Positions 51,701-53,615 of a DNA stretch of 64,000 nt are shown here, piece by piece. The notes under the pieces were generated by a model. That model did not search any database. It was not told where the DNA came from and saw only the letters and a list, made by a program, of their open reading frames with translations. Both the position numbers and the translations under genes were made by a program. The stretch lies in assembly GCF_015706575.1 (NCBI RefSeq), contig NW_024037063.1, forward strand, positions 9,486,927-9,550,926, read 5' to 3'. The stretch comes from Patiria miniata (Eukaryota > Echinodermata > Asteroidea > Valvatida > Asterinidae). Each line of letters starts with the position of its first letter. The stretch's first letter is position 1.

Positions 51701-53299
51701 TGCAAATGTCAAGCTATAATTTTACTCCTTTTGTTAGTGACTTCTCAGTTGCATGCCTGATACATATATATTGTACTAGGTTGACTTAATTTGTGTTGAT
51801 AAAATATTCTGAAACTGCTTTATTTTGCTATCAGTGTGGAAGTTAGTATCAGGCAGAGTTTCCATCCATTGAAGATAGTAACTTTTTCCGTACTGCCACA
51901 TTAGCAAGCTAGGTCTATTTAGGGTCAACGGATGATGCACTCATCAGGGACTTTGCACATACCTCGAGATTTCTCTTAGGCCCCCCCCCCCCCCAAAAAG
52001 TTCTGCTTCCGATTACATGCCTTTCAAAAATAGGGTCGGTCGGTAATTTTTTTTTTTTTTGCCAATTTTTTTTTATGCAGATTGAATGGGGTATTCAATT
52101 ATATGCGACGTTTTAGCCTGAACTATTTCCATTGCACTACGAAAGCTATACACGAAATGGCAACAAAAAGTGAATAAAACCTACCTTTAATTATTGTCAA
52201 TATATTAACATTCGATAATTAAAAAAAATAATGGAAAATTCAGTCGTTCGCACCATATGCACAACGCTAGTCAAGACGCGGGGAGCTGGCCAAAACTCCG
52301 AGGTGTGTGATGCGAGCATGTGTGGCGAGCGGCCCGCCATGGGCCGACAAACATGTTTTCACGGTCAAAAATTTCGGGAAATACGCGGCATGTATCACTC
52401 CAAATACGAGTAGTGCGATCTCAAAGTGAACTCTTGAACACAAAAAAATACATACACAGACACGCTAGATCAATTCTGTAAATTAACTTGCAAAAATGTT
52501 CTTTCTCCATCGGTGTTTTCTTGGCATTTTTCACGAAGTCGAATCCGACCAGTTGACAGTGGCCTGCAATGCTAGCGCGCCGGTCGCGATCGCATAGCTA
52601 TGGACTGGTTACCGCATTTTCATCATGTCTTCTAAATTGGCCCCTGCGCGCGGCGCGGCAGGAACCAGTCGTCGCCACGTGATATAGTCACCGTACGGAC
52701 ATCGTTTATTTCGCGAAGCGAATTTGTAAAAATAACGGAAGTTTCTTTTGAAAAAAAAAACGAATGTAAGTAAGAAAACAAATAAATACAAGCATTTTTT
52801 TGATGCAAAAGGGTTGTTATGGGGTATTTTGTGAAGACAGAAAAGACAACAAAATTTTATTTTTATTTATTCAATCTTTTTTTCTTTTTTTTTTGGAATT
52901 GTCGATAAAATTTTTAGGGTCGCAGCCTAAAAATAGGGTCGGTCGGGTAACCGGAAGCAGAATTTTTTTTGGCCATATCATTCGGACCCTTTTCACCCGC
53001 ACCCCGTTCTTCATTGACTTTCTCTATATTTGTGGTAATGTTCCTTTATTCAAATGGTTTGCTTTGTGGAAACAGAGGAGAAGCTACCGTTTAACGACAT
53101 CCACCTGAGAGAGATAGCCAAAGAGCTCGGCCAAAACTGGGAGAAATTGGCCACTTACCTGCATTTCACACAAGACGACACGTACACATTTGTGACAAAC
53201 TCGCAAACTGGTGTCGATGGTGCGATTTTCGACATGCTTACAACATGGAAGCAGAGGTTCAAGGGAGGAGAAGTGGAGAAGATGAAAACAGATGGCTGA
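10703..53299 (+). CDS. ROCO-family GTPase with C-terminal death domain (spliced, 5' partial)
   Basis: Fourteen exons plus one of two last exons (listed separately) join in phase with GT/AG borders and give 754 or 739 visible residues. Residues 1-241 are a Roc GTPase domain: P-loop GQERVGKT at 32-39, WDFAGQ switch at about 148-153, VGTH at 221-224 in the base-recognition position. Residues 242-557 match the COR domain, including LDPQWLIDAF and PDGLYHRLVVRAL. A C-terminal domain (558-665) and a death domain follow. Members of this class are cytoplasmic nucleotide-switch scaffolds related to MFHAS1 and DAPK1; the death domain implies homotypic contact with apoptotic or innate-immune adaptors. 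Leucine-rich repeats usually precede Roc; none is visible, so the N-terminus lies upstream or is missing. Residues 1-20 resemble the linker after a leucine-rich repeat block. Both LTR elements and most transposons here lie in its introns. Domain calls are from motifs by eye; orthology is not established. Confidence 0.88.
10848..12137. other. ROCO intron without recognisable features
   Basis: AT-rich sequence with no long inverted repeat, coding signal or known repeat that I can support. Confidence 0.5.
12138..12226 (+). CDS. ROCO exon: Roc switch I region
   Basis: The acceptor TTTCTTTACAG and donor GAG|GTAGAG bound an 89-bp exon. It encodes FNSNELSTEGVTTDC and onward; the STEG-V/I pattern is typical of Roc domains just after the P-loop helix. 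The split serine and glycine codons at its two ends are completed correctly by the neighbouring exons. Confidence 0.85.
12827..13489. mobile_element. hAT-like non-autonomous element with G-run and C-run
   Basis: Ends are CAAGGCCGGACCCAGAAC and CTTCTGGATCCGCCCTTG, inverted with a few mismatches. Just inside lie a run of G near 12850 and a run of C near 13452. GGCGGATCCAG ends are common in hAT-type elements. No clear 8-bp duplication. Confidence 0.68.
13490..15352. other. ROCO introns around the 14266 exon, no further features
   Basis: Apart from the exon at 14266-14324 I see no repeat family, structured RNA or coding segment here. Several open stretches up to 120 codons (for example around 14905-15270) have no recognisable composition or motif. 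Confidence 0.45.
14266..14324 (+). CDS. ROCO exon: Roc linker
   Basis: A short 59-bp exon runs from TATAG|GTGATTC to AAA|GTAAGTT. It encodes GDSTSLNRELMIGLEKEKDK, a charged linker. It closes the open codon from the previous exon and ends in phase 0. No motif of its own; support comes from phase, splice sites and position. Confidence 0.75.
15353..15541 (+). CDS. ROCO exon: Roc switch II (DFAGQ)
   Basis: The exon encodes a low-complexity Ser/Thr-rich insert followed by PTLNIWDFAGQDLYYTTHQ, the G3/switch II motif with the catalytic-region DFAGQ. The donor CAG|GTAAGC is strong. The acceptor is less certain: CCCAG at 15352 keeps phase 0 but has a weak pyrimidine tract; ATAG at 15339 is an alternative that would not keep phase. 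A (GGGT)n tract begins 68 bases after the donor. Confidence 0.82.
15609..15738 (+). repeat. (GGGT)n microsatellite, G-quadruplex-prone
   Basis: About 130 bases of GGTG/GGGT units with scattered interruptions. It starts 68 bases after the donor of the DFAGQ exon, on the transcribed gene's sense strand. A shorter related tract is at 16051-16094. Open frames on both strands here (Gly-Trp and Pro-Thr repeats) are by-products. Confidence 0.93.
16327..16470 (+). repeat. Dispersed repeat copy (AGACGCTCTGTGGTG family)
   Basis: GCGTAGCGCGAAGC, then GGGTTCGGGGCCC, then GATTCTAGACGCTCTGTGGT and GATCTGAGGCAATTTCT. The same order recurs at 20945-21520 (three times), 48165 and 61190 in part, and as the arms of the foldback at 16870-18145. 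Confidence 0.75.
16870..18145. mobile_element. Long foldback element of about 1.3 kb
   Basis: The left arm (16870-17390) and right arm (17515-18145) are inverted copies. Matching blocks include GGATCTAGACGCTCTGTAGT against ACCACAGAGCATCTAGAAAC, and GGGACGGAAAGTGGGATTTG against CAAATCCCACTTTCCGTCCC. The arms carry insertions: poly-C and poly-A runs in the right arm near 17960-18015. The centre is about 120 bp. No coding capacity. Confidence 0.8.
18345..18422. repeat. Hairpin-forming inverted repeat
   Basis: CAATTCGTCGCGTTTTTTCC and its continuation pair with the complement ending AAGCAACGAATTG; arms are about 33 bp around a loop of about 10 bp. Confidence 0.75.
18423..19521. other. ROCO intron, nothing recognised
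   Basis: No repeat ends or coding motifs stand out. Short open frames on both strands near 18805-19080 overlap one another and show no motif. Confidence 0.45.
19522..20216. mobile_element. PIF/Harbinger-like MITE (695 bp), TAA target duplication
   Basis: The left end AGCCCCTGTCAGAC and right end GTGTGACAGGGCCC are inverted, and similarity extends inward through CCTAATTCCTTATGAGTT. TAA flanks both ends (19519-19521 and 20217-20219); a 3-bp TWA duplication is the PIF/Harbinger hallmark. The interior is CpG-rich with many GCGTAT-like words. It shares its ends with 35322-36110. Confidence 0.82.
20819..22161. mobile_element. hAT-like element with 8-bp duplication and nested repeats
   Basis: GTTACACC occurs directly before (20811-20818) and after (22162-22169), an 8-bp target duplication. 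Ends are TACTGGCGTAGCCAGG and GTGGCTTTGCCACTG. Inside are long G-runs and a C-run of about 40 bases (21690-21730), three copies of the AGACGCTCTGTGGTG family (20945, 21170, 21405), and two copies of a block with AACTCAAAATCTCAG (21615, 22045). It is a composite of nested or rearranged elements. Confidence 0.78.
22170..23000. other. ROCO intron, nothing recognised
   Basis: AT-rich, with one G-run near 22835. I see no coding segment or repeat boundary before the exon at 23001. Confidence 0.45.
23001..23084 (+). CDS. ROCO exon: Roc beta-strand after switch II
   Basis: An 84-bp phase 0-0 exon bounded by TTCTTGTAG and GAG|GTAAGA. It encodes TFLSSRAIYLVVFNLCQDLD, the buried strand and loop that follow DFAGQ in Roc domains. 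LTR element 1 begins 423 bp downstream in the same intron. Confidence 0.88.
23508..24562 (+). repeat. 5' LTR of retrotransposon 1
   Basis: 1055 bp, TGTGGCG to CGCCACA. It matches 30577-31631 almost completely; differences seen are two T/C changes near 24088-24092, C/G near 24462 and T/A near 24486. GACCGAATAAAGAG near 24270 holds an AATAAA that could be the polyadenylation signal. Confidence 0.96.
24565..24582 (+). other. Primer-binding site candidate of retrotransposon 1
   Basis: TGGTGTCAGAAGTGGGAT begins two bases after the LTR. It resembles the complement of a tRNA 3' end with its T-arm, most like leucine tRNA. The tRNA identity is from memory of tRNA 3' ends and is tentative. Confidence 0.6.
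24751..26247 (+). CDS. gag: Gag of retrotransposon 1
   Basis: A reading frame of nearly 500 codons. The middle part (VWNEYFRHFESCREVNGW and following) is a capsid-like helical region of the retrotransposon gag type. Near the end is one CCHC knuckle, CYNCGEPGHFRRAC, which binds RNA. The start is unclear: the frame opens after a stop at 24748 without an ATG. An ATG at 24747 in another frame gives only MSDSFKG and stops. A small indel or splice could connect them. It ends at TAG 26245-26247, and pol continues in the -1 frame, as in many gypsy elements. Confidence 0.85.
   Translation, partial: ATVSKVSVVTSGEVDFPGLNADKSLEAENQLLQWEVQQLKAELRRNFRKGKTSSTPAEEGRVRSEVDSEINFRLPRETSGYASFEGEPKGGLAKPGGANLSTSTPQGKSSPGVRSGGDFGLSPVTNPFVGAVASDARTLHADLMSFATRPPTRCTSNLTESCSDAEAVPWKLTREPRVVGEVNCPGSVSGTSRRPHIVPDRYDGKVVWNEYFRHFESCREVNGWTDLQAVKYLSASLQGSALRLIGEGAPSGRVHTYGELVKLLQQRFGHSQQAENFLVDLRHRRQKPKETLRELGQAIRELTVKAYPEIQEEARDRLAKNHFMDAVESQSVREGIHRARPRGLDEAVRAALETENFERVEQQRRQDSKPTKFARALDSSPEDRLEEMGHAIEKRVCSMVESLFSELSKQKQSDKIEMVVSPSKSPKTPKKERGGLRCYNCGEPGHFRRACKGLRPKQGYKQGNAVQPTGGLAGRLESSQSPQEVVVRRDPQVGQATK
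26247..28952 (+). CDS. pol: Pol of retrotransposon 1: protease, RT, RNase H, integrase zinc finger
   Basis: The frame is -1 to gag and has no ATG at its head, so frameshift expression is likely. Counted from 26247: protease active site FLIDTGST at residues 28-35; reverse transcriptase from about 340 to 520 with LLIYLDD (YLDD at 457-460); RNase H around 600 with ILDTDASG and later RTDHAALRW; integrase HHCC finger near 860-900, with HLG and CCELC. After CCELC (about 28952) the frame runs into unrelated residues and stops at 29168, because a piece of the integrase gene is missing and the rest is in another frame. Confidence 0.93.
28949..30046 (+). pseudogene. pol: Integrase core and C-terminus of retrotransposon 1, 5'-deleted
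   Basis: The frame resumes with SDSGNVWILVV and carries LHSDQGSNFE (second Asp) and SDGMVERFNKT (Glu) of the DDE triad, then a GPY/F module (RREGPYLVVKKLSDVTYRV). The segment with the first catalytic Asp, normally between the zinc finger and this point, is absent. About 120-140 bp appear deleted, with a frame change. The C-terminal tail is acidic and ends at 30046. There is no chromodomain and no envelope-like gene. Confidence 0.88.
30047..30576 (+). other. 3' untranslated internal region of retrotransposon 1
   Basis: No conserved gene. A purine-rich run AAGAAAAGAGAAAAAAAGAG lies at 30283-30302, but none sits directly before the 3' LTR, where a polypurine tract is expected. A small open frame to 30191 has no motif. 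Confidence 0.55.
30577..31631 (+). repeat. 3' LTR of retrotransposon 1
   Basis: 1055 bp, same ends as the 5' LTR, about 99.6% identical by eye. Followed by host sequence ATTCCTTAAAATG. Confidence 0.96.
31735..31975 (-). repeat. SINE-like element with tRNA-derived head
   Basis: On the minus strand GTGGTCTAATATGGTTA (A-box-like) is followed by GGGTTCGAACC (B box), then a body ending in a region with CAGCAGCTCGATACCCATTT on the plus strand. The order tRNA-like head, conserved body, short tail is typical of animal SINEs. I cannot assign the family. Confidence 0.65.
32401..32556 (+). CDS. ROCO exon: Roc VGTH motif
   Basis: A 156-bp phase 0-0 exon from CCTATTCAG to TTG|GTAAGT. It begins YLDFWMQSMFTYTKENS and carries PPIFIVGTHRN. 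VGTH holds the place of the guanine-recognition motif in Roc domains. It is the first exon after LTR element 1, and the reading frame is continuous across the insertion. Confidence 0.88.
32900..33010 (+). CDS. ROCO exon: end of Roc domain
   Basis: A 111-bp phase 0-0 exon (TGAGTGTAG to AAG|GTATTT). It encodes VAEIFKRIRHEIHNKPYFRY followed by VVSEFYAVEN and a short acidic tail. The strand VSEFYAVEN is in the place where this family has its final Roc strand. Confidence 0.86.
33489..33629 (+). CDS. ROCO exon: start of COR domain
   Basis: A 141-bp phase 0-0 exon (CTGACACAG to CAG|GTACCA). It encodes a helix (IEKLRHHIESIAKKEP), then YMGERIPLNWLAFDDEKGN. The IP-x-x-W pattern is typical of the Roc-COR junction in ROCO proteins. 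Confidence 0.87.
33630..34903. other. ROCO intron with fragments of DNA transposons
   Basis: 33990-34030 (CAGTGGCGTATCCAGAGAG, then a G-run) looks like a hAT left end. A C-run lies at 34244-34271. GACTCACCCTGTA at 34598-34610 matches the mariner-like end at 9905. Neither fragment has a clear partner end. No exon seen. Confidence 0.5.
34904..35104 (+). CDS. ROCO exon: COR domain core
   Basis: A 201-bp phase 0-0 exon (GATGCTAG to CAA|GTAAGT). It encodes a helix with ETELLTMLKFYHDLGHIIYF and then VVILDPQWLIDAFKKIL. LxFLHDLGxIxYF followed by LDPQWL is the hallmark winged-helix segment of COR domains. Confidence 0.92.
35322..36110. mobile_element. PIF/Harbinger-like MITE (789 bp), TAA target duplication
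   Basis: Ends AGGGCCTGTCACA and TGTGACAGGGCCT are inverted. TAA flanks both sides (35319-35321, 36111-36113). The termini match the element at 19522-20216, so they are one family. The interior has three copies of a short block, GGCTCTT(C/T)GTGAAAACG, near 35785, 35878 and 36057. No transposase. Confidence 0.85.
36208..36373. repeat. Foldback repeat, arms of about 80 bp
   Basis: ACAAATAATGAATGTTT through TCCACGAGGC pairs with GCCGAGTGGA through AAACATTCATTATTTGT around a loop of a few bases. A second hairpin (GCAATGGAAGTTCTATT with its complement) is at 36562-36604. Both may belong to one larger foldback element whose borders I cannot fix. Confidence 0.8.
37018..37545. mobile_element. Palindromic element built of ATTCGT-NNNN-ACGAAT units
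   Basis: Terminal inverted repeats begin TATGAAGCCTGGGAAGGGAC, with complement GGCTTCATA at the right end; arms of about 45 bp reach GGAATTTCC. CGAACC flanks both sides (37012-37017, 37546-37551), a 6-bp target duplication. The interior is about 24 tandem 18-bp units, each a small palindrome ATTCGT/ACGAAT with a 4-base core. The core is mostly TCGC in the left half and GCGA in the right half, so the element is also one large hairpin. Long open frames on both strands are by-products of the repeat. Confidence 0.88.
37546..38354. other. ROCO intron, nothing recognised
   Basis: No repeat ends or exon signals before the T-run and acceptor at 38341-38354. Confidence 0.45.
38355..38510 (+). CDS. 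ROCO exon: COR domain middle
   Basis: A 156-bp phase 0-0 exon. The acceptor follows a T-run and reads CCAATTGAG; the donor is GAG|GTATGT. It encodes WDRLQKNGILEDLLIDHMWK and then a helix LLDLMDMFDLLCERVDE. The pattern L-x-x-G-I/V-L-x-x-x-L-x-x-x-x-W belongs to COR. LTR element 2 starts 256 bp downstream. Confidence 0.88.
38766..39479 (+). repeat. 5' LTR of retrotransposon 2
   Basis: 714 bp, TGTGGAG to CACTACA. TATAAAAGACTG near 38998 (GGTGCTTATAAAAG) is a good TATA box. GAATAAATAATC near 39368 may hold the polyadenylation signal. Confidence 0.95.
38995..39002 (+). promoter_or_regulatory. TATA box candidate in the LTR
   Basis: GCTTATAAAAGAC matches a TATA element. The same motif is at the equivalent place of the 3' LTR near 46705. 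It would place the R region start about 25-30 bases downstream. Confidence 0.5.
39480..40162 (+). other. Leader of retrotransposon 2 with primer-binding site region
   Basis: TTGGTAACACGGATGGGG follows two bases after the LTR and is in primer-binding-site position; I cannot name the tRNA. The rest, about 660 bp, has short overlapping open frames and no motif. Confidence 0.55.
40163..41230 (+). CDS. gag: Gag of retrotransposon 2
   Basis: The start ACCATGG at 40163 is a strong initiation context; open frame continues upstream but lacks ATG. About 355 residues. The N-terminal two thirds (LKEWLEEVDIYCRQCNIP, then LLIKLLYNQFGGGETLQSL) is a capsid-like helical domain of the gypsy gag type. A Gln-rich helix (LQQQQSDMLKCMQDMLGQMS) and one CCHC knuckle (CYKCRKPGHYKSQC) follow. 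Gag packages the RNA into particles. It ends at TGA 41230, and the protease frame begins just after, in the -1 frame. Confidence 0.9.
   Translation: MATEASLMTQLVSELANALKQNSATRERPIKLERFKGKPVRAGEPTLKEWLEEVDIYCRQCNIPEKGKAQVIVDHLAGPARVEVKSREDVKSNHSLLIKLLYNQFGGGETLQSLQKVFFERGQLEDESLMDFSRALIRMYERILRIAPQDERDSLGKLKDKTLINQFVAGARGQSARFELKRLQLSNSGQTFNHFRDAALELFKDFEVTTKAKHSHVRHVDVDCPVNDDSVDRSFDIGVKVDTLSAGVDPKLQQQQSDMLKCMQDMLGQMSKQQEQITFLMQCMLRTQVTEQAGPQGNSHIPGRSVICYKCRKPGHYKSQCRSQQNSDRIGTQNMESGQAGATKAPDSQYKPALN
41245..41850 (+). CDS. Aspartic protease region of retrotransposon 2
   Basis: About 200 residues with CILDTGAETSLMS as the active-site strand and PLILGCNVLEML as the conserved Ile-Leu-Gly flap-side motif. 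It cleaves the polyprotein. The frame closes at TAG 41850; related sequence carries on in the next frame (HEIAIPPRQ before 41868). So protease and RT are split by a one-base frame change near 41820-41840, either a mutation or a frameshift site. Confidence 0.85.
   Translation: MGRVVEESHKRPLPCNALVGEGALPKLSADELLTKLVKESPRAEATLAGVPATCILDTGAETSLMSETFYQEHLADKIMGVKPLGTYLEVFGVGGLEVPITGYVEVPLTVFNKTVEANFLVVKDSCDGGLLNRRNSPLILGCNVLEMLKDLVVEQGQGDSEAWNVTLQWYRLTKGQSKQTDRGTKDSSVKTKLLHVLVDMK
41868..43724 (+). CDS. pol: Reverse transcriptase and RNase H of retrotransposon 2, cut by a nonsense codon
   Basis: RT motifs in order: LCIDFRKLNAKTVRDAFPLP, SAIDLAHGYHQV, MPFGLANAPGTFQRVM and LLIYLDDILVF (catalytic YLDD near 42907). 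RNase H follows with VLEVDASLKGLGA, KLELLGLKWAV and LTDNNPLAHL. The frame stops at TAA 43722-43724, inside the ADALSR motif that normally links RNase H to integrase. The same frame is open again straight afterwards, so the stop is a point mutation (a Leu codon TTA is the likely ancestor). Confidence 0.92.
   Translation: MKTVSCHIRAPVHVFRNKVVMVESTQFGVQSEGATSSTCNLSAAAKVYDSCELTNGKTVSVVIANLGTQSMVIPPYSKLATVVETSISDCIELNQTQSGVSVSVNHLLVENPRNLNEDTFKSGSEQQREEFTFSDGSKYFLPPGLDLTACSLSSKEREQLARLIQKHDHVFSKGGFDVGYCDRIPHRINTVDNTPVNEPYRRISPHCIQEVKTLLQDMLDQGIIKRSESPYASAVVLVRKWDGSLRLCIDFRKLNAKTVRDAFPLPRIEESLEALQGAKYFSAIDLAHGYHQVAMDPGSVEKTAFRIPFGLYEFTRMPFGLANAPGTFQRVMEQCLGDMNLSELLIYLDDILVFSSTVEEHLERLDKVFSKLGEFGLKIKGKKCSLFRSEVHYLGHVVSAQGISVDSDKIQRVQDWPVPKGPEELRSFLGLASYYRRFVEGFAKVAAPLHAVLPPVNKGKPRSTTGLKWGSEAQAAFEKLKQLLVQAPVLAYPDFTRPFVLEVDASLKGLGACLVQRDDEGRLHPVAYASRGLRGAESKYPDYSSFKLELLGLKWAVVDKFRDYLIGSTFTVLTDNNPLAHLNTAKLGASEMRWAAQLAAFSFDIKYRSGASNRCADA
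43725..45401 (+). CDS. pol: Integrase of retrotransposon 2 (pol continuation after the stop)
   Basis: It continues the RT frame without a shift. It has an HHCC zinc finger (HDGWGHQGVARTC and CERCVAAK) and a catalytic core with all three acidic residues: VLAIDFVKI, LHSDQGRNFEGE and HPEGNGQAERFNRT. It also has a C-terminal SH3-like region (GSRVLLRKCAFKGRHKL). It lacks a plain GPY/F or chromodomain. The tail is acidic, then Arg-rich, and stops at TAG 45401. Integrase itself looks intact; expression is blocked by the upstream stop. Confidence 0.9.
   Translation, partial: SRHPRNCSSEVVEGVLQTKTHSTSVPLHVGACNSKCAFTKYKPLETGPPGVFPSWSSEQLLALQRYDPLLSIIWERWDQSWSPGEVVHGDREDPPGLKHWLWQWSRFAVRDGVLCRRVEDPVVGEVFQILMPETIRSRAMGGCHDGWGHQGVARTCSLLRKRVYWPNMTADVRAHIRKCERCVAAKVSEPIPKVPMRHLLAFRPLEVLAIDFVKIDRGRGGYEDILVMTDVYTKYTQAVPCRDQCAETVAKVLRDSWFTRFGIPNRLHSDQGRNFEGELVRELCTLYGIKKSRTTPYHPEGNGQAERFNRTLFGLIKSFSEHERKRWPDFLSHLVFVYNSTPHSTTGVTPYTLMFGREPLIPLDQILGRTDSNWEQNFVREQSELLERVGALVIERVEKRARQNENAHSNRATAAPLPVGSRVLLRKCAFKGRHKLEDAYCRESYVVAWQNVHGDVYRIRPIDGGPEKTVNRKYLRVDPLADPESGDDIESSDESENDFIVTKSEPSNSAVDQGVQDNKVGEPHRVSELDHEQPRRTSRRRTKGVHSNPHRLPRSVLK
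45402..45730 (+). other. Spacer between integrase and SGNH-like gene
   Basis: An open frame from ATG 45432 to 45797 runs through here and overlaps the start of the SGNH-like region in another frame. It has no motif and a poor composition for a protein. It may hold a subgenomic promoter or splice acceptor for the third gene; none is obvious. Confidence 0.4.
45731..46326 (+). pseudogene. SGNH/GDSL hydrolase-like third gene of retrotransposon 2, frameshifted
   Basis: It begins ATGGGACTTGTG at 45731: MGLVLFGHSFVRRFSG, where GHS fits the nucleophile block of SGNH hydrolases. GEGGLTL fits block II and ARVQPSIL the strand before block III. In an AT-rich run (about 45920-45955) the frame shifts by one base. 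The other frame gives LGTYDLG (block III position, usually G-x-N-D, here Tyr in place of Asn), a helix SSKDVFDLLCSFVRDL, the strand CVVVFLPVLPR and FNLDGVHLNRWGM, where D-x-x-H is the block V catalytic pair. It ends at TAA 46326. SGNH enzymes are esterases or lipases. It stands where envelope genes usually stand. Identification is by motif only. Confidence 0.68.
46476..47189 (+). repeat. 3' LTR of retrotransposon 2
   Basis: 714 bp, nearly identical to 38766-39479. Preceded by AGTAGGGGAGTT and followed by the TTTA duplication. Confidence 0.95.
47202..47283. repeat. Hairpin-forming inverted repeat next to the LTR
   Basis: Arms of about 33 bp: CAGACTGATGTCACTAAGTA and on, with complement ending TGACATCAGTCAG, around a 16-base A/T loop. 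It starts 12 bases after the end of retrotransposon 2, so the insertion site lies beside a strong hairpin. Confidence 0.82.
47316..47493 (+). CDS. ROCO exon: COR linker
   Basis: A 178-bp exon (CACTTTAG to CTG|GTAAAT) entering in phase 0 and leaving one base. A Lys/Ser/Thr-rich linker leads to SYYVPSMLRQR and NVFYVDFEEFLP. The strand FYVDF followed by LP-D/G-G at the next exon junction fits the second half of COR. It is the first exon after LTR element 2. Confidence 0.88.
47681..47765 (-). repeat. tRNA-like sequence, probable SINE head
   Basis: On the minus strand GATAGCTTAGTTGGTAGAGC (A box) and CCGGTTCAAATCCCGG (T-arm with B box) are well formed, and an anticodon-arm-like stem lies between. 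The acceptor strands do not pair, so a functional tRNA is unlikely. It lies in a ROCO intron, antisense to the gene. Confidence 0.6.
47820..47980 (+). CDS. ROCO exon: COR C-terminal half
   Basis: A 161-bp exon (TTTTGTCCAG to AAA|GTAAGT). It completes the split aspartate codon and encodes DGLYHRLVVRALRWSQKLGG, then YDRASFYVDDHHHFALQMVH. P-D/G-G-x-F/Y-x-RLxVR is a conserved COR signature. It ends in phase 0 and joins the exon at 48959. Confidence 0.9.
48110..48480. mobile_element. hAT-like fragment cluster with G and C runs
   Basis: 48196-48426 has inverted ends CAGAGGCGTAGCGGG and TTGCTACGCCTCTG, with runs of CCCTTTTTTCA inside. It is flanked by pieces of the AGACGCTCTGTGGTG family (GCGAGCGCGCAGCACGAAGC; GGAGTCATTGAATCAGCTGT), so it inserted into an older copy. 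A reversed relative is at about 50495-50690. Confidence 0.65.
48959..49033 (+). CDS. ROCO exon: linker after COR
   Basis: A 75-bp phase 0-0 exon (GTGTTTATAG to AAG|GTATGT). It encodes VSVMRAGVISPPKHAKPPSA plus five residues. VSVMRAG continues the beta strand LACIK that ends the previous exon. The rest is a flexible proline-rich stretch. Confidence 0.78.
49274..49523 (+). CDS. ROCO exon: C-terminal domain before the death domain
   Basis: A 250-bp exon (TTCGTTACAG to CGTG|GTAAGT). It encodes VKDFVKETLQNLKTMWIKRS and a compact region with two cysteines and VTHFLQLDECM. I do not recognise a named domain, but similar segments lie between COR and death domain in invertebrate ROCO proteins. It ends with a lone G, which completes GAA with the exon at 50784 or GAG with the exon at 53076, glutamate either way. 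This donor is therefore shared by both terminal exons. Confidence 0.87.
49685..49825 (+). repeat. tRNA-derived SINE-like segment
   Basis: GCTGGCGTAGTGGTAC (A-box-like) and CCCGGGTTCCAATC (B-box-like) are about 40 bases apart, followed by an A/T-rich end with AATAACAATTAAAATAA. Sense to the ROCO gene, inside an intron. Confidence 0.5.
50130..51052 (+). repeat. Segmental duplication copy 1 (with death-domain exon a)
   Basis: It shares ordered blocks with copy 2: TGCATGCCTGATACATATA, TTTCCATCCATTGAAGATAG, GTCAACGGATGATGCACTCA, ATCATTCGGACCC, CGTTCTTCATTG and AATGGTTTGCTTTGTGGAAA. About 250 bp of transposon sequence (50440-50690, with GGATCCGCCCCTG and GGCTACGCC ends) interrupt it before the exon. 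The exon sequences themselves have diverged much more than the intron blocks. Confidence 0.88.
50784..51052 (+). CDS. ROCO terminal exon a: death domain
   Basis: The acceptor is TGTCTTTTTTGCAG and the stop TAA is at 51050-51052. About 88 residues give a full six-helix death domain: LAAFAKRLGAGWAALAVELG (helices 1-2), VQTVEKNYEHD, GLEMLVTWKQTQ and LCTALENIGRADIAAFL (helix 6). The W-x-x-L-A-x-x-L-G core is clear. Death domains bind other death domains in apoptotic and NF-kappaB complexes. CACGG|GTAAAA at the stop resembles a weak donor, so read-through splicing is possible but not needed. Confidence 0.88.
51053..51710 (+). other. 3' untranslated/intronic sequence after exon a
   Basis: For transcripts ending in exon a this is 3' UTR. 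I see no canonical AATAAA close to the stop, so the polyadenylation site is not placed. Confidence 0.4.
51979..52975. mobile_element. Non-autonomous DNA transposon, about 1 kb
   Basis: Inverted ends: TTCTGCTTCCGATTAC near 52000 and GTAACCGGAAGCAGAA near 52950, each next to a homopolymer and GGCC. AAATAGGGTCGGTCGG occurs near both ends in direct orientation. Copy 1 shows the empty site TCTCTAATCATTCGG. No coding capacity. Confidence 0.8.
53076..53299 (+). CDS. ROCO terminal exon b: second death domain, truncated by frameshift
   Basis: The acceptor TTTGTGGAAACAG gives phase 1 entry, as for exon a. It encodes REIAKELGQNWEKLATYLHF and MLTTWKQRFKGGE, then stops (TGA) at 53297-53299 after KMKTDG. 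Helix 6 is missing in this frame. A different frame just downstream reads MAEALESIDNYVLVEKVRVY and stops at 53354, which looks like the lost helix 6. A one-base insertion near 53280 would explain this; so would an assembly error. The exon lies in a tandem copy of the segment holding exon a. Confidence 0.75.
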
Positions 53300-53380
53300 G
53301 GCACTTGAATCGATTGATAACTATGTACTGGTTGAGAAGGTGCGGGTATACTAAGACAACAACCATGCCTACATTTGTAG

Positions 53381-53615
53381 CAGTGGCGCACCAAGGATTT
53401 GGCTTTGGGGGCTCTCAATTTTTTTCTCCATTTTTGTTAGATGTTAGTTAGTTTTTTTGTTTGTTTTTTGCCCAAAACTGTTGGCCGCAGATTTTTTTTT
53501 TTTTTTTTTTTGGGGGGGGGTTGACGTTGGTGGCGTCAGGCTAAAAAAATTTCAACAACCTCTGGGGGGGGCTCAAGCCCCCGAGGGCCCCCCCCCCCCC
53601 TTGGGTGCGCCAATG
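53381..53615. mobile_element. hAT-like non-autonomous element (235 bp)
   Basis: Ends CAGTGGCGCACCAAGG and CCTTGGGTGCGCCAATG are inverted. ATTTGTAG before and ATTTGTAT after form a 7-of-8 target duplication. Long T, G and C runs inside. It lies 27 bases after the alternative-frame stop of death-domain exon b. Confidence 0.82.

Larger units (their letters stand above)
51711..53354 (+). repeat. Segmental duplication copy 2 (with death-domain exon b)
   Basis: Same block order as copy 1, interrupted by the roughly 1-kb element at 51979-52975. Block TTGGTTTGCTTTGTGGAAACAG at 53055-53075 now supplies the acceptor of exon b; the equivalent in copy 1 (50720) lies 64 bases before the acceptor used there. 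The splice acceptor position therefore changed after duplication. Confidence 0.87.
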
